A stretch of 64,000 nucleotides of DNA from Paenibacillus macerans (GTDB lineage Bacteria > Bacillota > Bacilli > Paenibacillales > Paenibacillaceae). The stretch is from the NCBI RefSeq assembly GCF_023715465.1, contig NZ_JAMBOE010000004.1, forward strand, positions 310,001 through 374,000, in the 5' to 3' direction. The notes below the pieces were generated by a model. That model was not told the DNA's origin and searched no databases. It saw only the letters and a program-made list of their open reading frames with translations. Positions 43,099 to 52,007 of the stretch are shown one piece after another. The position numbers were made by a program, and so were the translations under genes. The stretch's first letter is position 1; each line of letters opens with the position of its first letter.

Positions 43099-44508
43099 TT
43101 ATGAGATTTCTTCCAGATCGTATTTTTTGATTTTATTGTAAAGGGTGGCCAGGGAGACGCCGAGCATTTGCGCGGCTTGTTTGCGGCCTTCTAAAGTATT
43201 GTCCGTCCGCTTCAGCACTTGGGCGATTCCCGCGCGTTCCGCTTGCTCGACCGCTTCTTTTAAGCTTCCGCCGCCTTGACTGGCCGGCCGCCGCTCCGCG
43301 TGATCCTGGCGGATGTAATCCGGCAGGTCGCGCGGTGTGATCGTGTTCCCTTCGGCCATGCAGACGGCGTAGTCGATCACGTTTTTGAGCTGGCGAACGT
43401 TGCCGGGCCAATGATACCGCGCGAAAATATCCATCACCTCCGGCTCCACGACATACGCTTCGGCATCCTGGCCGTTGGCCCGCGTCTCGTGCTTTAGCAT
43501 AGAATCCACAAGCGCCTCGATATCGCGATGCCGAACGCGAAGCGGCGGCAATTGCAGCATGAAGGCGTTAAGCCGGTAAAAAAGATCCTCCCGGAACCGC
43601 CCCTTCTCCACCATCTGGGCCAAATCCTTGTTGGCCGCGGCGATCACCCGCACGTCCACCTCCAGCTCGCTAACACCGCCCACCCTACGGATGGCCGATT
43701 CCTGCAGCACCCGCAGCAGCTTGGCTTGAATATCGTAAGGCAGCTCCGAAATTTCATCCAAAAAAAGCGTGCCTTGATGCGCCAACTCAAACAAACCGAG
43801 TTTTCCCCCTCGTTTGGCGTTCGTAAAAGCGCCCTCCTCATAGCCGAACAGCTCGCTTTCCAGCAGCGCTTCGGGGATAGCGGCGCAGTTGACGGCCACG
43901 AACGGTTTGCCGCTGCGGCCGCTCTCATTGTGAATCGCCTGAGCCAGCAGCTCCTTACCGGTCCCGCTCTCCCCGTAAATCACGACCGAAATCGAGGACC
44001 GGGCCACCTTTTTCGCCTTGGCGATCACCGCTTTCAGGTCACCTTCCGCACCGATGATATGCTCGAAGCTGTATTTGGCTTTGCTCAAGCTGTTCATGCC
44101 TTGCTGCAGCCGTTTGATTTCCTTGCTATTCTTCTCCAGTTTCTTCACCAGCTCGTGGACCTCAACGGCGCCTTTACAAATCGATACCGCTCCTTCCACC
44201 CGGCCGTCCAAAACGATCGGGGCCATATCGACGACGTACTCGACATTCCGCTCCTTCCGCCGTATGCCAACCACGACCTTATTCTGTTTCATCACTTCCA
44301 CCAACTGTGCGTTGGGGCGAACCGACAGCAGCGGCTTGCCGACGATCTCCGCTTCGGTCACCCCGGTGATCCGGGTATATTCGGGATTGATGAACAGAAC
44401 GACCCCTTCCTTGTCAATGACCAGCAGCCCATCCTGAATCGAGCGGAGCAACGCGAAAAAGTAATCATCCAACGTGCCGGACGGAAACTGTCCCTTTTTA
44501 TCCCACAT
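43099..44508 (-). CDS. Sigma-54-dependent activator with PAS sensor (PAS-AAA-Fis)
   Basis: The 469-residue protein has a PAS domain (about 15-120; DGLLVIDKEGVVLFINPEYT), a coiled linker, the AAA+ ATPase (about 150-380; Walker A GESGTGKE, Walker B LFLDEISELP, arginine-finger region FREDLFYRLN) and a Fis-type helix-turn-helix (about 425-465; GRKQAAQMLGVSLATLYNKI). The sigma-54 contact loop reads GAFTNA rather than GAFTGA. It should hydrolyse ATP to open the -24/-12 promoter upstream of the CoA-transferase operon, in response to a small ligand. AAGGAGG precedes the ATG. Confidence 0.92.
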   Translation of the reverse strand: MWDKKGQFPSGTLDDYFFALLRSIQDGLLVIDKEGVVLFINPEYTRITGVTEAEIVGKPLLSVRPNAQLVEVMKQNKVVVGIRRKERNVEYVVDMAPIVLDGRVEGAVSICKGAVEVHELVKKLEKNSKEIKRLQQGMNSLSKAKYSFEHIIGAEGDLKAVIAKAKKVARSSISVVIYGESGTGKELLAQAIHNESGRSGKPFVAVNCAAIPEALLESELFGYEEGAFTNAKRGGKLGLFELAHQGTLFLDEISELPYDIQAKLLRVLQESAIRRVGGVSELEVDVRVIAAANKDLAQMVEKGRFREDLFYRLNAFMLQLPPLRVRHRDIEALVDSMLKHETRANGQDAEAYVVEPEVMDIFARYHWPGNVRQLKNVIDYAVCMAEGNTITPRDLPDYIRQDHAERRPASQGGGSLKEAVEQAERAGIAQVLKRTDNTLEGRKQAAQMLGVSLATLYNKIKKYDLEEIS

Positions 44509-44540
44509 AACGCCTCCTTGAATACGGTTTCATCCCATTT

Positions 44541-44586
44541 AAAAAAAGAAAGAAGCGCGATCAATGCGCAAACCGCGCTTCTTTTG
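44541..44586 (-). terminator. Terminator of the CoA-transferase/thiolase operon
   Basis: On the minus strand AAGAAGCGCG pairs with CGCGCTTCTT around a loop of about 16 bases, then TTTTTTT follows. It lies between the last operon gene (ends 44644) and the activator gene. Confidence 0.7.
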
Positions 44587-44643
44587 CCGTCATACGCACG
44601 GCACAGCATGCTTCTTTACCGGCCACCTGCATAGCACATAATT

Positions 44644-44952
44644 CTAATCCAACTCGATCTCCAACTCCAAAAACGCCGAGGAAAGGCTTTTGCCATGCAT
44701 ATCGATCGCCAGCGAACGGGTCACTCCGCCGCCCAACGCCTTGGACATGACGAAGTTCAAAGCATGCAACCGGGGCAGTTCATAACGCACCACGTCCCCC
44801 TGGACAATATCGCTGAAAAACTCCCGCACCTTCTCCGCGGTGACCTGCGCCTTTACGGCTTCATAATCGGCTTCCTTGTACACGATCAGCGAAATGTTGG
44901 AGATATCGCCTTTGTCGCCTGTCCGGGAATGGGCAATTTCACGCAGCTTCAT
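44644..44952 (-). CDS. Small AtuA-associated protein (AtuA C-terminal-like, ferredoxin-type fold)
   Basis: The 102-residue protein (MKLREIAHSRTGDKGDISNI, then VRYELPRLHALNFVMSKALGGGVTRSLAID with the core LHALNFVMSKALGG) matches the domain that follows DUF1446 in longer AtuA-type proteins; here it is a separate gene 3 bp after AtuA. The two products probably work as one unit. The reaction is unknown. GGAGGTG lies just before the ATG. Confidence 0.8.
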   Translation of the reverse strand: MKLREIAHSRTGDKGDISNISLIVYKEADYEAVKAQVTAEKVREFFSDIVQGDVVRYELPRLHALNFVMSKALGGGVTRSLAIDMHGKSLSSAFLELEIELD

Positions 44953-44955
44953 CCT

Positions 44956-46311
44956 CTACACCTCCTCGTAAAATACAGCAATCTCAATATCTTCGGCCGG
45001 CACCAAAACGGACGCAATCGAAACGATCTCTTTGACGCCCGCCCGGGCTCCCCCGCCTCCGGCCGGCCCGTTGGTGTACAGCGCCTCCACTTCATTGCCG
45101 ATCAAGACCGCATGTTTGCGTTCGAGCGTTCTTCCCGCCACCCGCAGGCGGACTTCGCTTAGCCCGTTAAAATCAGCATTAATCATACGGGAAATTTTAT
45201 TTCCGTACAATGAATTTACTCCGATGTAATCCACGCGCAGCTCCTGGATCGGCACCTGCAGCAGCTCCAGCCGTTTGGCCACGATTTCTCCGGCCAGCTT
45301 GGCCCGTTCGTAAGCCCCGCTGCCGCCGTAGCTCATTTCGCCTTCACCGATATAACAATCTTGATACCCCACGCTCGTCTTATAAAAACCCGTCTTGGCT
45401 TTTCCTTTGGCTCCCGTCACTCTAACCTGGTTCAAACCGATTTCTTCAACGGTCAGCTCCGTAAAATCGGCCACCACATCAGGGGTCAGATAGTTGGCCG
45501 GGTCGTGGATTTCGTACAGCAGTTGTTCTTTAATCGTATCCTTATTGACCACGCCTCCGGTATCCGGGAGCTTCTCGATCACAATATTTCCGGCGCTGTC
45601 GACCTCGGCGATCGGAAAGCCGATATTCCACGGCTCCGGCACGTCTTTGTAGCCCGGATCGGCGTAGTAGCCCCCGGTAACCTGCGCTCCGCACTCCAGC
45701 AGATGCCCGGCCACCGTCCCGGCGGCCAGCAGGTCGTAATCCTCCCTGCTCCAGCCAAACTCGTGAACGAGCGGGGCGATCGCTAGTGCCGGATCGGCCA
45801 CACGGCCGGTGACGACGATATCCGCTCCGTCATCCAACGCTTTCACGATTCCTGCCGCCCCGATATAGGCGTTGGCCGAGACGATCGAGGAGCGCAGGGA
45901 ACCAAGCTTCTCACCGGTTTCGATGGTCGGGTAGTCGACATATCGGTCGATTTTGTCCGCGATATCGTCTCCGGTTACGGCGGCGATTTTAAGGCCGGTG
46001 ATGCCGAGGCTTTCGGCGATCTCTTTGATTTTTTGCGCCGCGGACAGCGGGTTGGCCGCCCCCATATTTGTAATGACTTTCACATTATGCCGTTTGCAAA
46101 GGGGCAGCACTTTGACCATCCGGTGCTCCAGCAAATGGTTGTAGCCTTTCGTAGGATCCTTCAATTTCTGTTGTTGCGCGATCGCGATGGTACGTTCCGC
46201 CAGACATTCGAACATGATATAGTCGAGGTTGCCTTTTTCCATCAGCTCCAAGGCCGGTTCCAGACGGTCACCGGCATACCCCGCTCCCGCGCCGATACGG
46301 ATTGCTTTCAT
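44956..46311 (-). CDS. Acyclic terpene utilization AtuA family protein (DUF1446)
   Basis: The 451-residue protein matches the DUF1446/AtuA family: it starts IRIGAGAGYAGDRLEPALEL and has DYIMFECLAERTIAIAQQQK, ITNMGAANPLSAAQKI and DIVVTGRVADPALAIAPL. AtuA was named for a citronellol/geraniol pathway, but its reaction is not known and homologues occur in many acid-degrading operons. Here it follows a CitMHS transporter, thiolase and CoA transferase, which suggests degradation of an imported branched or hydroxy acid. GGAGGAC precedes the ATG. Confidence 0.88.
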   Translation of the reverse strand: MKAIRIGAGAGYAGDRLEPALELMEKGNLDYIMFECLAERTIAIAQQQKLKDPTKGYNHLLEHRMVKVLPLCKRHNVKVITNMGAANPLSAAQKIKEIAESLGITGLKIAAVTGDDIADKIDRYVDYPTIETGEKLGSLRSSIVSANAYIGAAGIVKALDDGADIVVTGRVADPALAIAPLVHEFGWSREDYDLLAAGTVAGHLLECGAQVTGGYYADPGYKDVPEPWNIGFPIAEVDSAGNIVIEKLPDTGGVVNKDTIKEQLLYEIHDPANYLTPDVVADFTELTVEEIGLNQVRVTGAKGKAKTGFYKTSVGYQDCYIGEGEMSYGGSGAYERAKLAGEIVAKRLELLQVPIQELRVDYIGVNSLYGNKISRMINADFNGLSEVRLRVAGRTLERKHAVLIGNEVEALYTNGPAGGGGARAGVKEIVSIASVLVPAEDIEIAVFYEEV

Positions 46312-46341
46312 TGCTTATCAGTCCTCCACTTTTTTGTCTTT

Positions 46342-47634
46342 TTATATCGATATGGTTCCTGTGATGAGCGCTATCGCGGTAAACACAAGCGATGTGCCCC
46401 AAGCCCACTTGAAGGTAAACTTCTGATGCTCCGCCAGGTCCACCTCGGAGAGGGCGACGAGCAGAAACGTCGACGCCGTCAGCGGGCTAAGCGGAAAGCC
46501 GACAGTCATCTGCCCGAAGATGGCAGCCCGCCCGATTTCGATCGGGTCCATCCCGAAGTTGGCCACCGCTTGGGCCAAAATCGGCAGCATCCCGTAATAG
46601 AACGCGTCCGGTGTAAACACCAGACTCAGCGGCATGCTGATGACGGCCAAAATCAGCGGCAGGAAGCGGGCCATCGAATCGGGCACGATCGAGACAAGCG
46701 AATCAGCCATCGCGGCGATCATCCCCGTACCGTTCAGGATGCCGGAGAAAATCCCGGCCGCGAAAATCATGCTGGTCACGAGCACAATGCTTTTGGCATG
46801 CGCGTTCAAACGCGCCGACTGCTCTTTCAGGTTGGGATAATTGACCAGCAGGGCCACGGCAAACCCAATCATAAACAAGATCGTATGCGGAAAAATATGC
46901 GTCATCAAGCCGACGATCAACAGCACCGTAAACACCGCATTAAACCAGAACAGCTTGGGACGGCGCATCGCCTTTTGTTCCTCGGTCAATTCTTCTTCCA
47001 TATTGTAGTTGAAATCAATGACGCCCAGCCGCTTGCGCTCCCTCAGACCCAGGAAAAAAGCGACCGCCAGCACATAGATAATCCCGCCCGCCATGGACGG
47101 AAGAATCGCGGTGAACATCTGGCTGGCATCGGTTTGCAGCGCGGACATGGCCCGCGCCTGTGTCCCCGACCAAGGAACGAGATGCATCGCCCCTGCCCCC
47201 AAAGCGACCACGCAAGGCAAGATCAGCTTGTTGATCCCGATGCGCTTGTAAATCGGCAGGAAAGCTGTGATCGTAATCATGAAGGTCGCGGTTCCGTCGC
47301 CGTCCAGATGCACGAGCATCGTCACCGCCGCCGTGCCGACAATAATTTTTAGCGGATCGCCTTTGACGGCGGACACCACTTTTTTAATTATAGGATCAAA
47401 CAGACCGGCATCGGACATCAGTCCGAAGTAGAGAACGGCGAACATCAGCATAATGCCCGTCGGAGCCACCTGGATTACGCCGTTTAAAGTAGCCTCCCCC
47501 AGCTGATCCCAAAATCCGCCGATCACCGCGAACAGAACCGGCACGATCACCAGCGCGACAATGACCGAAACCTTTTTGGTCATAATTAAATACAGAAAAA
47601 GCGCAATCGTCAAAACACCTAGCAAAGCCAGCAT
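46342..47634 (-). CDS. CitMHS-family citrate/organic-acid transporter
   Basis: The 430-residue membrane protein has about 11-12 helices, with typical CitMHS stretches such as MLVHLDGDGTATFMITITAF and GAMHLVPWSGTQARAMSALQ. B. subtilis relatives (CitM, CitH) take up citrate complexed with divalent metals together with protons. In this operon the substrate may instead be the acid that the CoA transferase activates. GGAGG precedes the ATG. It is the fourth operon gene. Confidence 0.9.
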   Translation of the reverse strand: MLALLGVLTIALFLYLIMTKKVSVIVALVIVPVLFAVIGGFWDQLGEATLNGVIQVAPTGIMLMFAVLYFGLMSDAGLFDPIIKKVVSAVKGDPLKIIVGTAAVTMLVHLDGDGTATFMITITAFLPIYKRIGINKLILPCVVALGAGAMHLVPWSGTQARAMSALQTDASQMFTAILPSMAGGIIYVLAVAFFLGLRERKRLGVIDFNYNMEEELTEEQKAMRRPKLFWFNAVFTVLLIVGLMTHIFPHTILFMIGFAVALLVNYPNLKEQSARLNAHAKSIVLVTSMIFAAGIFSGILNGTGMIAAMADSLVSIVPDSMARFLPLILAVISMPLSLVFTPDAFYYGMLPILAQAVANFGMDPIEIGRAAIFGQMTVGFPLSPLTASTFLLVALSEVDLAEHQKFTFKWAWGTSLVFTAIALITGTISI

Positions 47635-47681
47635 ATTCTAACCTCCGGATACAGACTGTACTGCAAAATAAGCCCCAAGCG

Positions 47682-48863
47682 CTATACCAGCTCCACAATC
47701 GTGGACACGCCCATGCCGCCGCCGATACACAGCGTAGCCAGGCCGCGTTTGGCGTTGCGCCGCTTCATCTCGTACAGCAGCGTCACGAGCACCCGCGCGC
47801 CGCTGGCTCCGATTGGGTGACCCAGCGCCACGGCGCCGCCGTTAACGTTCAAGCGATCCTCCGGGAAGCCCAGCTCGCGGGCCACCGCCAGCGCCTGCGC
47901 CGCAAACGCCTCATTGGCTTCGATCAGATCGATGTCGGCCACATTCAAGCCCGCTTTGGCCAGCGCCTTGCGGGTGGCCGGGATCGGCCCGGTGCCCATA
48001 ATCGCCGGATCGACGCCGGCGCTCGCGTTGGCGCGGACAACGGCCAGCGGCTTAATGCCCAGCGCTTCGGCCTTGCTCCGGCTCATCAGCACCAGCGCGG
48101 CCGCGCCGTCGTTGATGCCCGATGCGTTGCCCGCCGTTACGCTGCCCGCCTCGGTAAAGGCCGGTTTCAGCTTTGCCAGTTTCTCTACTGTAACCCCTTC
48201 CCGCGGGCCCTCATCTGTGGCAAAAATCACAGGCTCGCCCCGGCGCTGCGGCACGGATACGGGTACGATCTCCTCGGCGAACACACCTTTGCGGATGGCC
48301 TCAACCGCTTTTTGCTGGCTGCGGGCGGCGTACTCATCCTGCTCCGCGCGGCTGATGCCATACTTCGCAGCGATGTTTTCCGCCGTAATCCCCATGTGAT
48401 AGCCGCCCATGGAGCAGGTCAAGCCATCGCTCACCATGCTGTCCACCACCGCCCGGTCGCCCATCCGGTATCCTTGGCGCGCTCCGGGCAGCACGTAGGG
48501 GGCCGTGCTCATCGATTCCATGCCGCCGGCCACCACGATCTCCGCCTCCCCGCTGCAGATGGCCTGGGAAGCAAGGTGAACCGCTTTCAACCCGGACCCG
48601 CACAACAGGTTCAATGAAGTCGCCGGCACCTCCTGCGGCAAGCCCGCCAGCAAAGCGGCGCGCCGCGCCGGGTTTTGCTTTTCGCCAGCCTGAAGCACGT
48701 TCCCCATAAACACTTCATCCACCATGTCTGCGGAAATCTGCGCCCGGCTTACCGCTTCCCTGATTACGGCGGCGCCAAGCTCCGCGGCGTGAACTTCCCC
48801 AAGCGCCCCCATAAAAGCCCCAATCGCCGTACGGACGGCGCTTACAATAACTACCTCGTTCAA
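47682..48863 (-). CDS. Acetyl-CoA C-acetyltransferase (thiolase)
   Basis: The 393-residue protein has the thiolase nucleophile Cys88 in [33 protein letters not shown] with the active His, and the second Cys in [11 protein letters not shown]. It splits acetoacetyl-CoA (or a longer 3-ketoacyl-CoA) with CoA to give acetyl-CoA. The start is TTG at 48863, with AAGGAAGG upstream. It follows the two CoA-transferase genes, so the operon would turn a keto acid into acetyl-CoA, as AtoB does in E. coli. Confidence 0.94.
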   Translation of the reverse strand: MNEVVIVSAVRTAIGAFMGALGEVHAAELGAAVIREAVSRAQISADMVDEVFMGNVLQAGEKQNPARRAALLAGLPQEVPATSLNLLCGSGLKAVHLASQAICSGEAEIVVAGGMESMSTAPYVLPGARQGYRMGDRAVVDSMVSDGLTCSMGGYHMGITAENIAAKYGISRAEQDEYAARSQQKAVEAIRKGVFAEEIVPVSVPQRRGEPVIFATDEGPREGVTVEKLAKLKPAFTEAGSVTAGNASGINDGAAALVLMSRSKAEALGIKPLAVVRANASAGVDPAIMGTGPIPATRKALAKAGLNVADIDLIEANEAFAAQALAVARELGFPEDRLNVNGGAVALGHPIGASGARVLVTLLYEMKRRNAKRGLATLCIGGGMGVSTIVELV

Positions 48864-48933
48864 ATCGCTTCCTTCCTTTCGTTAAAGAGATTGTTCTTCC
48901 CGGTGCTGAAAACCTGAGTTATCCAATTTGCAC

Positions 48934-49593
48934 TTAAAGTTGCGGCAGATTAACGGCAAAAGACGCCGTAGTTTTTGCTTTTACCGTGTCCAGGTCAACG
49001 CCGTCCGCCAATTCGATCAGCTCCAGCCCCCGCTCCGCAAAGCGGAACACCGCCAGCTCGGTAACGATCATGGACACCACACCGACGGCCGTCAGCGGCA
49101 GCGTGCAGCGCTTGACGATTTTCGCCGCGCCGTCCTTGGCGCAATGCTCCATGGCGATGATGACTTTTTTGGCGCCGGTGACCAAATCCATCGCCCCGCC
49201 CATGCCCGGCACCATTTTTCCGGGAACCATCCAGTTGGCCAGATTGCCCTGCTCATCCACCTCAAGTCCGCCGAGCACGGAGACATCCACATGACCGCCG
49301 CGAATCAGCGCAAACGACACGGAGCTGTCGAAATAGCTGCCCCCGGGGCGAAGGCCGGTCGGCTGGCCGCCCGCGTTCACCAGATCCTTGTCCGTCTGTT
49401 CGTTCACATCCGTCAGGCCGATAAATCCGTTTTCGGATTGAATCTGGATATCGATCCTCGGGTCCAAAAAAGCGGGGATCAATGTGGGCAGCCCGATGCC
49501 GAGGTTCACCACATCCCCGTCGCGGATTTCCAACGCCACCCGTTTGGCGATTTTCTGTTTGGCCGTCAGCGCCTCCGTTTCGCTTCCCTTCAT
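48934..49593 (-). CDS. scoB: 3-oxoacid CoA-transferase subunit B
   Basis: The 219-residue protein has the SENG motif (IQSENGFIGL) with catalytic Glu54 that forms the CoA thioester, and GIGLPTLIP near residue 32. With the A subunit it moves CoA from succinyl- or acetyl-CoA to acetoacetate or a similar acid. The genes overlap by 4 bp (ATGA), with GGAGGTG upstream, so the subunits are made in balance. The symbol follows B. subtilis; AtoA is the E. coli counterpart. Confidence 0.92.
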   Translation of the reverse strand: MKGSETEALTAKQKIAKRVALEIRDGDVVNLGIGLPTLIPAFLDPRIDIQIQSENGFIGLTDVNEQTDKDLVNAGGQPTGLRPGGSYFDSSVSFALIRGGHVDVSVLGGLEVDEQGNLANWMVPGKMVPGMGGAMDLVTGAKKVIIAMEHCAKDGAAKIVKRCTLPLTAVGVVSMIVTELAVFRFAERGLELIELADGVDLDTVKAKTTASFAVNLPQL

Positions 49594-50255
49594 TCCCGTT
49601 CACCTCCGCTTTGCACGATTTTGTCCACCAATATCCCCGGAGTGACAATGCTGTCCGGGGCCAGTTCGCCGGTCTCCACGATTTGTTCAACTTCCGCGAT
49701 CACCAAATCCGCGGCCAAGGCCATGATCGGGTTAAAATTGCGCGCCGACTTGCGGAACACCAAATTGCCCGCGCGGTCCGCCTTGTAAGCTTTCAGTAGA
49801 GCCACGTCGGCGTGCAGCGGGGTTTCCAGCAAATATTCCCGGCCATCCACAGTCACCTTCGGCTTGCCCTCTTCCACCAGGGTGCCGAGCCCCGTGCGGG
49901 TCAACACGCCGCCCAAGCCGGCGCCGCCCGCGCGGATCCGTTCGGCGAACGTGCCCTGCGGGGTCAGTTCCACTTTCAGTTCGCCGGCGATCATTTGCCG
50001 GCCCGTCTCCGGATTGGTACCGATATGGGAAGCCACCAACTTCTTTACCCGGCGCTGGACGATCAGCGGCCCGCAGCCTTTGTCAACCGTCCCCGTATCG
50101 CTGGAGATCAGCGTCAATTGATCCAGCCCGCTGTCCAGGATCGCCCGTACTAAGCCCTCCGGCGCGCCGACGCCCATGAATCCTCCCATCATGACCGTTA
50201 TTCCGCTCCTCAGGAACGAAAGCGCCTCTTCGAGCCGAATTACTTTGTCTTTCAA
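49590..50255 (-). CDS. scoA: 3-oxoacid CoA-transferase subunit A
   Basis: The A subunit has the motif ITVMMGGFMGVGAPEGLVRAI near its N-terminus and KGCGPLIVQRRVKKLVASHIG further on. The start is taken as TTG at 50255 (MKDKVIRLEEAL, 221 residues), preceded by GAGGTGAAGGG. A TTG at 50294 would fall within about 2 bases of the predicted transcription start of the sigma-54 promoter, so it is unlikely. It is the first gene of the operon and is the AtoD/ScoA counterpart. Confidence 0.92.
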   Translation of the reverse strand: MKDKVIRLEEALSFLRSGITVMMGGFMGVGAPEGLVRAILDSGLDQLTLISSDTGTVDKGCGPLIVQRRVKKLVASHIGTNPETGRQMIAGELKVELTPQGTFAERIRAGGAGLGGVLTRTGLGTLVEEGKPKVTVDGREYLLETPLHADVALLKAYKADRAGNLVFRKSARNFNPIMALAADLVIAEVEQIVETGELAPDSIVTPGILVDKIVQSGGERE

Positions 50256-50305
50256 CTTTCCCTTCACCTCGTTGCAGCTCAAAATGTGTTTCAATTAAAC
50301 TAACA

Positions 50306-50321
50306 AGCAAAAACCGTGCCA
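50306..50321 (-). promoter_or_regulatory. Sigma-54 promoter (-24/-12) of the CoA-transferase operon
   Basis: On the minus strand TGGCAC (50321-50316), five bases, then TTGCT (50310-50306) match the -24/-12 consensus fully. Transcription would start near 50296, 41 bases before the chosen start codon. The sigma-54 gene lies divergent on the other side of this gap and the activator gene lies at the far end of the operon. Confidence 0.85.
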
Positions 50322-50370
50322 AACTTCGATGCCAGTGGCGAAAAGGCCCGGCGCTCCAGCAAAAAATAAA

Positions 50371-50392
50371 AATCCGGAGGCAATGTCTCCGG
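50371..50392. promoter_or_regulatory. Perfect dyad upstream of the sigma-54 promoter (activator site or terminator)
   Basis: TCCGGAG-N7-CTCCGGA lies centred about 85 bases upstream of the predicted transcription start, a usual place for an enhancer bound by a sigma-54 activator. On the minus strand TTTTTATTTTTT follows it, so it could also act as a terminator. I cannot decide between these. The rest of the gap 50393-50693 is AT-rich and must hold the rpoN promoter. Confidence 0.45.
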
Positions 50393-50693
50393 ACTGGACG
50401 GCCGCCAATATTTCTAAACATTTAGAACATAACCCGCTCCAAGGAAGACGGTTCCGCGATCTGCAAGTATTCCAGCTTTTCATAATAAAATCCCAGATAT
50501 TTAGAAGAAAAGAAAGCAAACGATGCGTTATCGCTCATTTTTGAACCCAATGTGAACTTTGGCCAAAAAAACTTTTTTCCCCGCATAAAACAGTCAAGGC
50601 TAACTTCTTTTTGCAGGGAGGCGGTGTATCATATTAAAAAATCGTGCTCCCTGGCGAAAATCACCACTGTTATTGGGAAAGGAGTTCACCCGC

Positions 50694-52007
50694 GTGCGTA
50701 CCCAAATCCAGACCAAGCAAAACCAATCCGCGCAGTTGAACGTCAATCCGCAAATGCTCCAGACGTTTCGGCTGCTTGCGATGCCGGATGGCGAGTTGGA
50801 ACGCCTGATCCGCGAAAAGACGTATACCAATCCGTTTATTGAAATCCTGCCGCTGAGGTCAAATAGACGTATGTCCGCCAGCCTGTCCGGCCAAGCCACC
50901 ATGGGCTTGTCCACCGAGCTCTTGGGCTACAAGTTGAAAGCGAAAACAACAAGAGAAGAGGAGATCTGGGAGGAGTTAAAATTCGGTGTGGACGATCCTG
51001 CGGTGAAAAAAGCTCTGCAATTCCAGATCGGGAATTTGGACGAGGCAGGATACTTGCCCCCGGACATTGATCGCCTTGCCGAGCGGGCCGGCTTTTCCCG
51101 CGCCGCGTTTGCCAAGGCGCTTCGGCTGCTGCAGCAGGAAGGCGCGCCCGGGATCGGCGCCCGTTCATTACAGGAGTGCCTGGAACTGCAGTTGATTCGC
51201 GAAGGGCAGAAAAATTCCTTAGCCTATGTGATGGTCCACTGCTATATGGAGGAAATGGCGCGAGGCGACTTACAAACCATTGCCAAGGAAACCGGAGTTC
51301 CTCTTGCAAAAGTAGCGGAAAGCCTGGCCTGCATCCGCAGGCTGCAGCCCCGGCCGGGATTCGTGTACGGAGACGCCGGGCCCGCTCCTGCGGCAAAGGA
51401 TATCGCCGCCAGCGTCACATCAGACGGCGGCCGCCTGATCATCGTCTTGAATTCGCTCAAGACCGGCCTGTATGAAGACACCGGCTATCTCGAAAGCATA
51501 AAAGAGGCATGCTCCGGGGAGTTATGGCAGCAAATCGACGAGGCGCGGACGCTGGCCCATCAGTTGGATTACCGCCATACGGTGTTGTTAAAAGTGGTAA
51601 CCGCGATTGTACGGAAGCAGCGGGCTTTTTTTCAAGGCGGCATCCATGAGCTCAAACCGCTTAAATTGGAACAAATCGCCCGCAGCACGGGGATGCACCC
51701 GTCCACCGTCAGCCGCGCGATCAAAGACAAGTGGCTGGATACGCCCTGGGGCGTGTACAGCTTCAAATATTTTTTGGCGGGAGGAATCGAAGCGGGGTCC
51801 GGGGATATGCTCGCCACCAGCGCGGTCAAACAAATCATCCGCGAGTTGATCGCGGGCGAGGATAAAACGAAACCTCTTTCGGATCAGCTTATCGCCGATC
51901 TGCTCCAGGAACGGGGGATCTCCATTTCCAGAAGAACGGTCGCCAAATACCGGACGCAAGCAAAAATCGCCCCAGCCTCGCAGCGTAAAATGAACCTCCA
52001 TCTATAA
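50694..52007 (+). CDS. sigL: RNA polymerase sigma-54 factor (SigL/RpoN)
   Basis: The 437-residue protein has region I (Gln/Leu-rich; QIQTKQNQSAQLNVNPQMLQ, then LLAMPDGELERLI), a core-binding region, a helix-turn-helix (STGMHPSTVSRAIKDKW) and the C-terminal RpoN box as SRRTVAKYR. It binds core RNA polymerase and recognises -24/-12 promoters, such as the one before the divergent CoA-transferase operon. The start is GTG at 50694 with AAAGGAG 8 bases upstream; a TTG at 50673 lies before that site. Confidence 0.94.
   Translation: MRTQIQTKQNQSAQLNVNPQMLQTFRLLAMPDGELERLIREKTYTNPFIEILPLRSNRRMSASLSGQATMGLSTELLGYKLKAKTTREEEIWEELKFGVDDPAVKKALQFQIGNLDEAGYLPPDIDRLAERAGFSRAAFAKALRLLQQEGAPGIGARSLQECLELQLIREGQKNSLAYVMVHCYMEEMARGDLQTIAKETGVPLAKVAESLACIRRLQPRPGFVYGDAGPAPAAKDIAASVTSDGGRLIIVLNSLKTGLYEDTGYLESIKEACSGELWQQIDEARTLAHQLDYRHTVLLKVVTAIVRKQRAFFQGGIHELKPLKLEQIARSTGMHPSTVSRAIKDKWLDTPWGVYSFKYFLAGGIEAGSGDMLATSAVKQIIRELIAGEDKTKPLSDQLIADLLQERGISISRRTVAKYRTQAKIAPASQRKMNLHL

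Noticed and set aside
43528..44634. Plus-strand frame of 368 codons
   Set aside because: It is antisense to the sigma-54 activator gene, which has all family motifs and a good ribosome site.
46033..47352. Plus-strand frame of 439 codons, His/Arg/Gln-rich
   Set aside because: It is a shadow of the CitMHS transporter gene; antisense frames of membrane proteins often look like this.
50295..50519. Possible 74-codon gene upstream of the CoA-transferase operon on the minus strand
   Set aside because: It would cover the sigma-54 promoter and the dyad and has no clear ribosome site.
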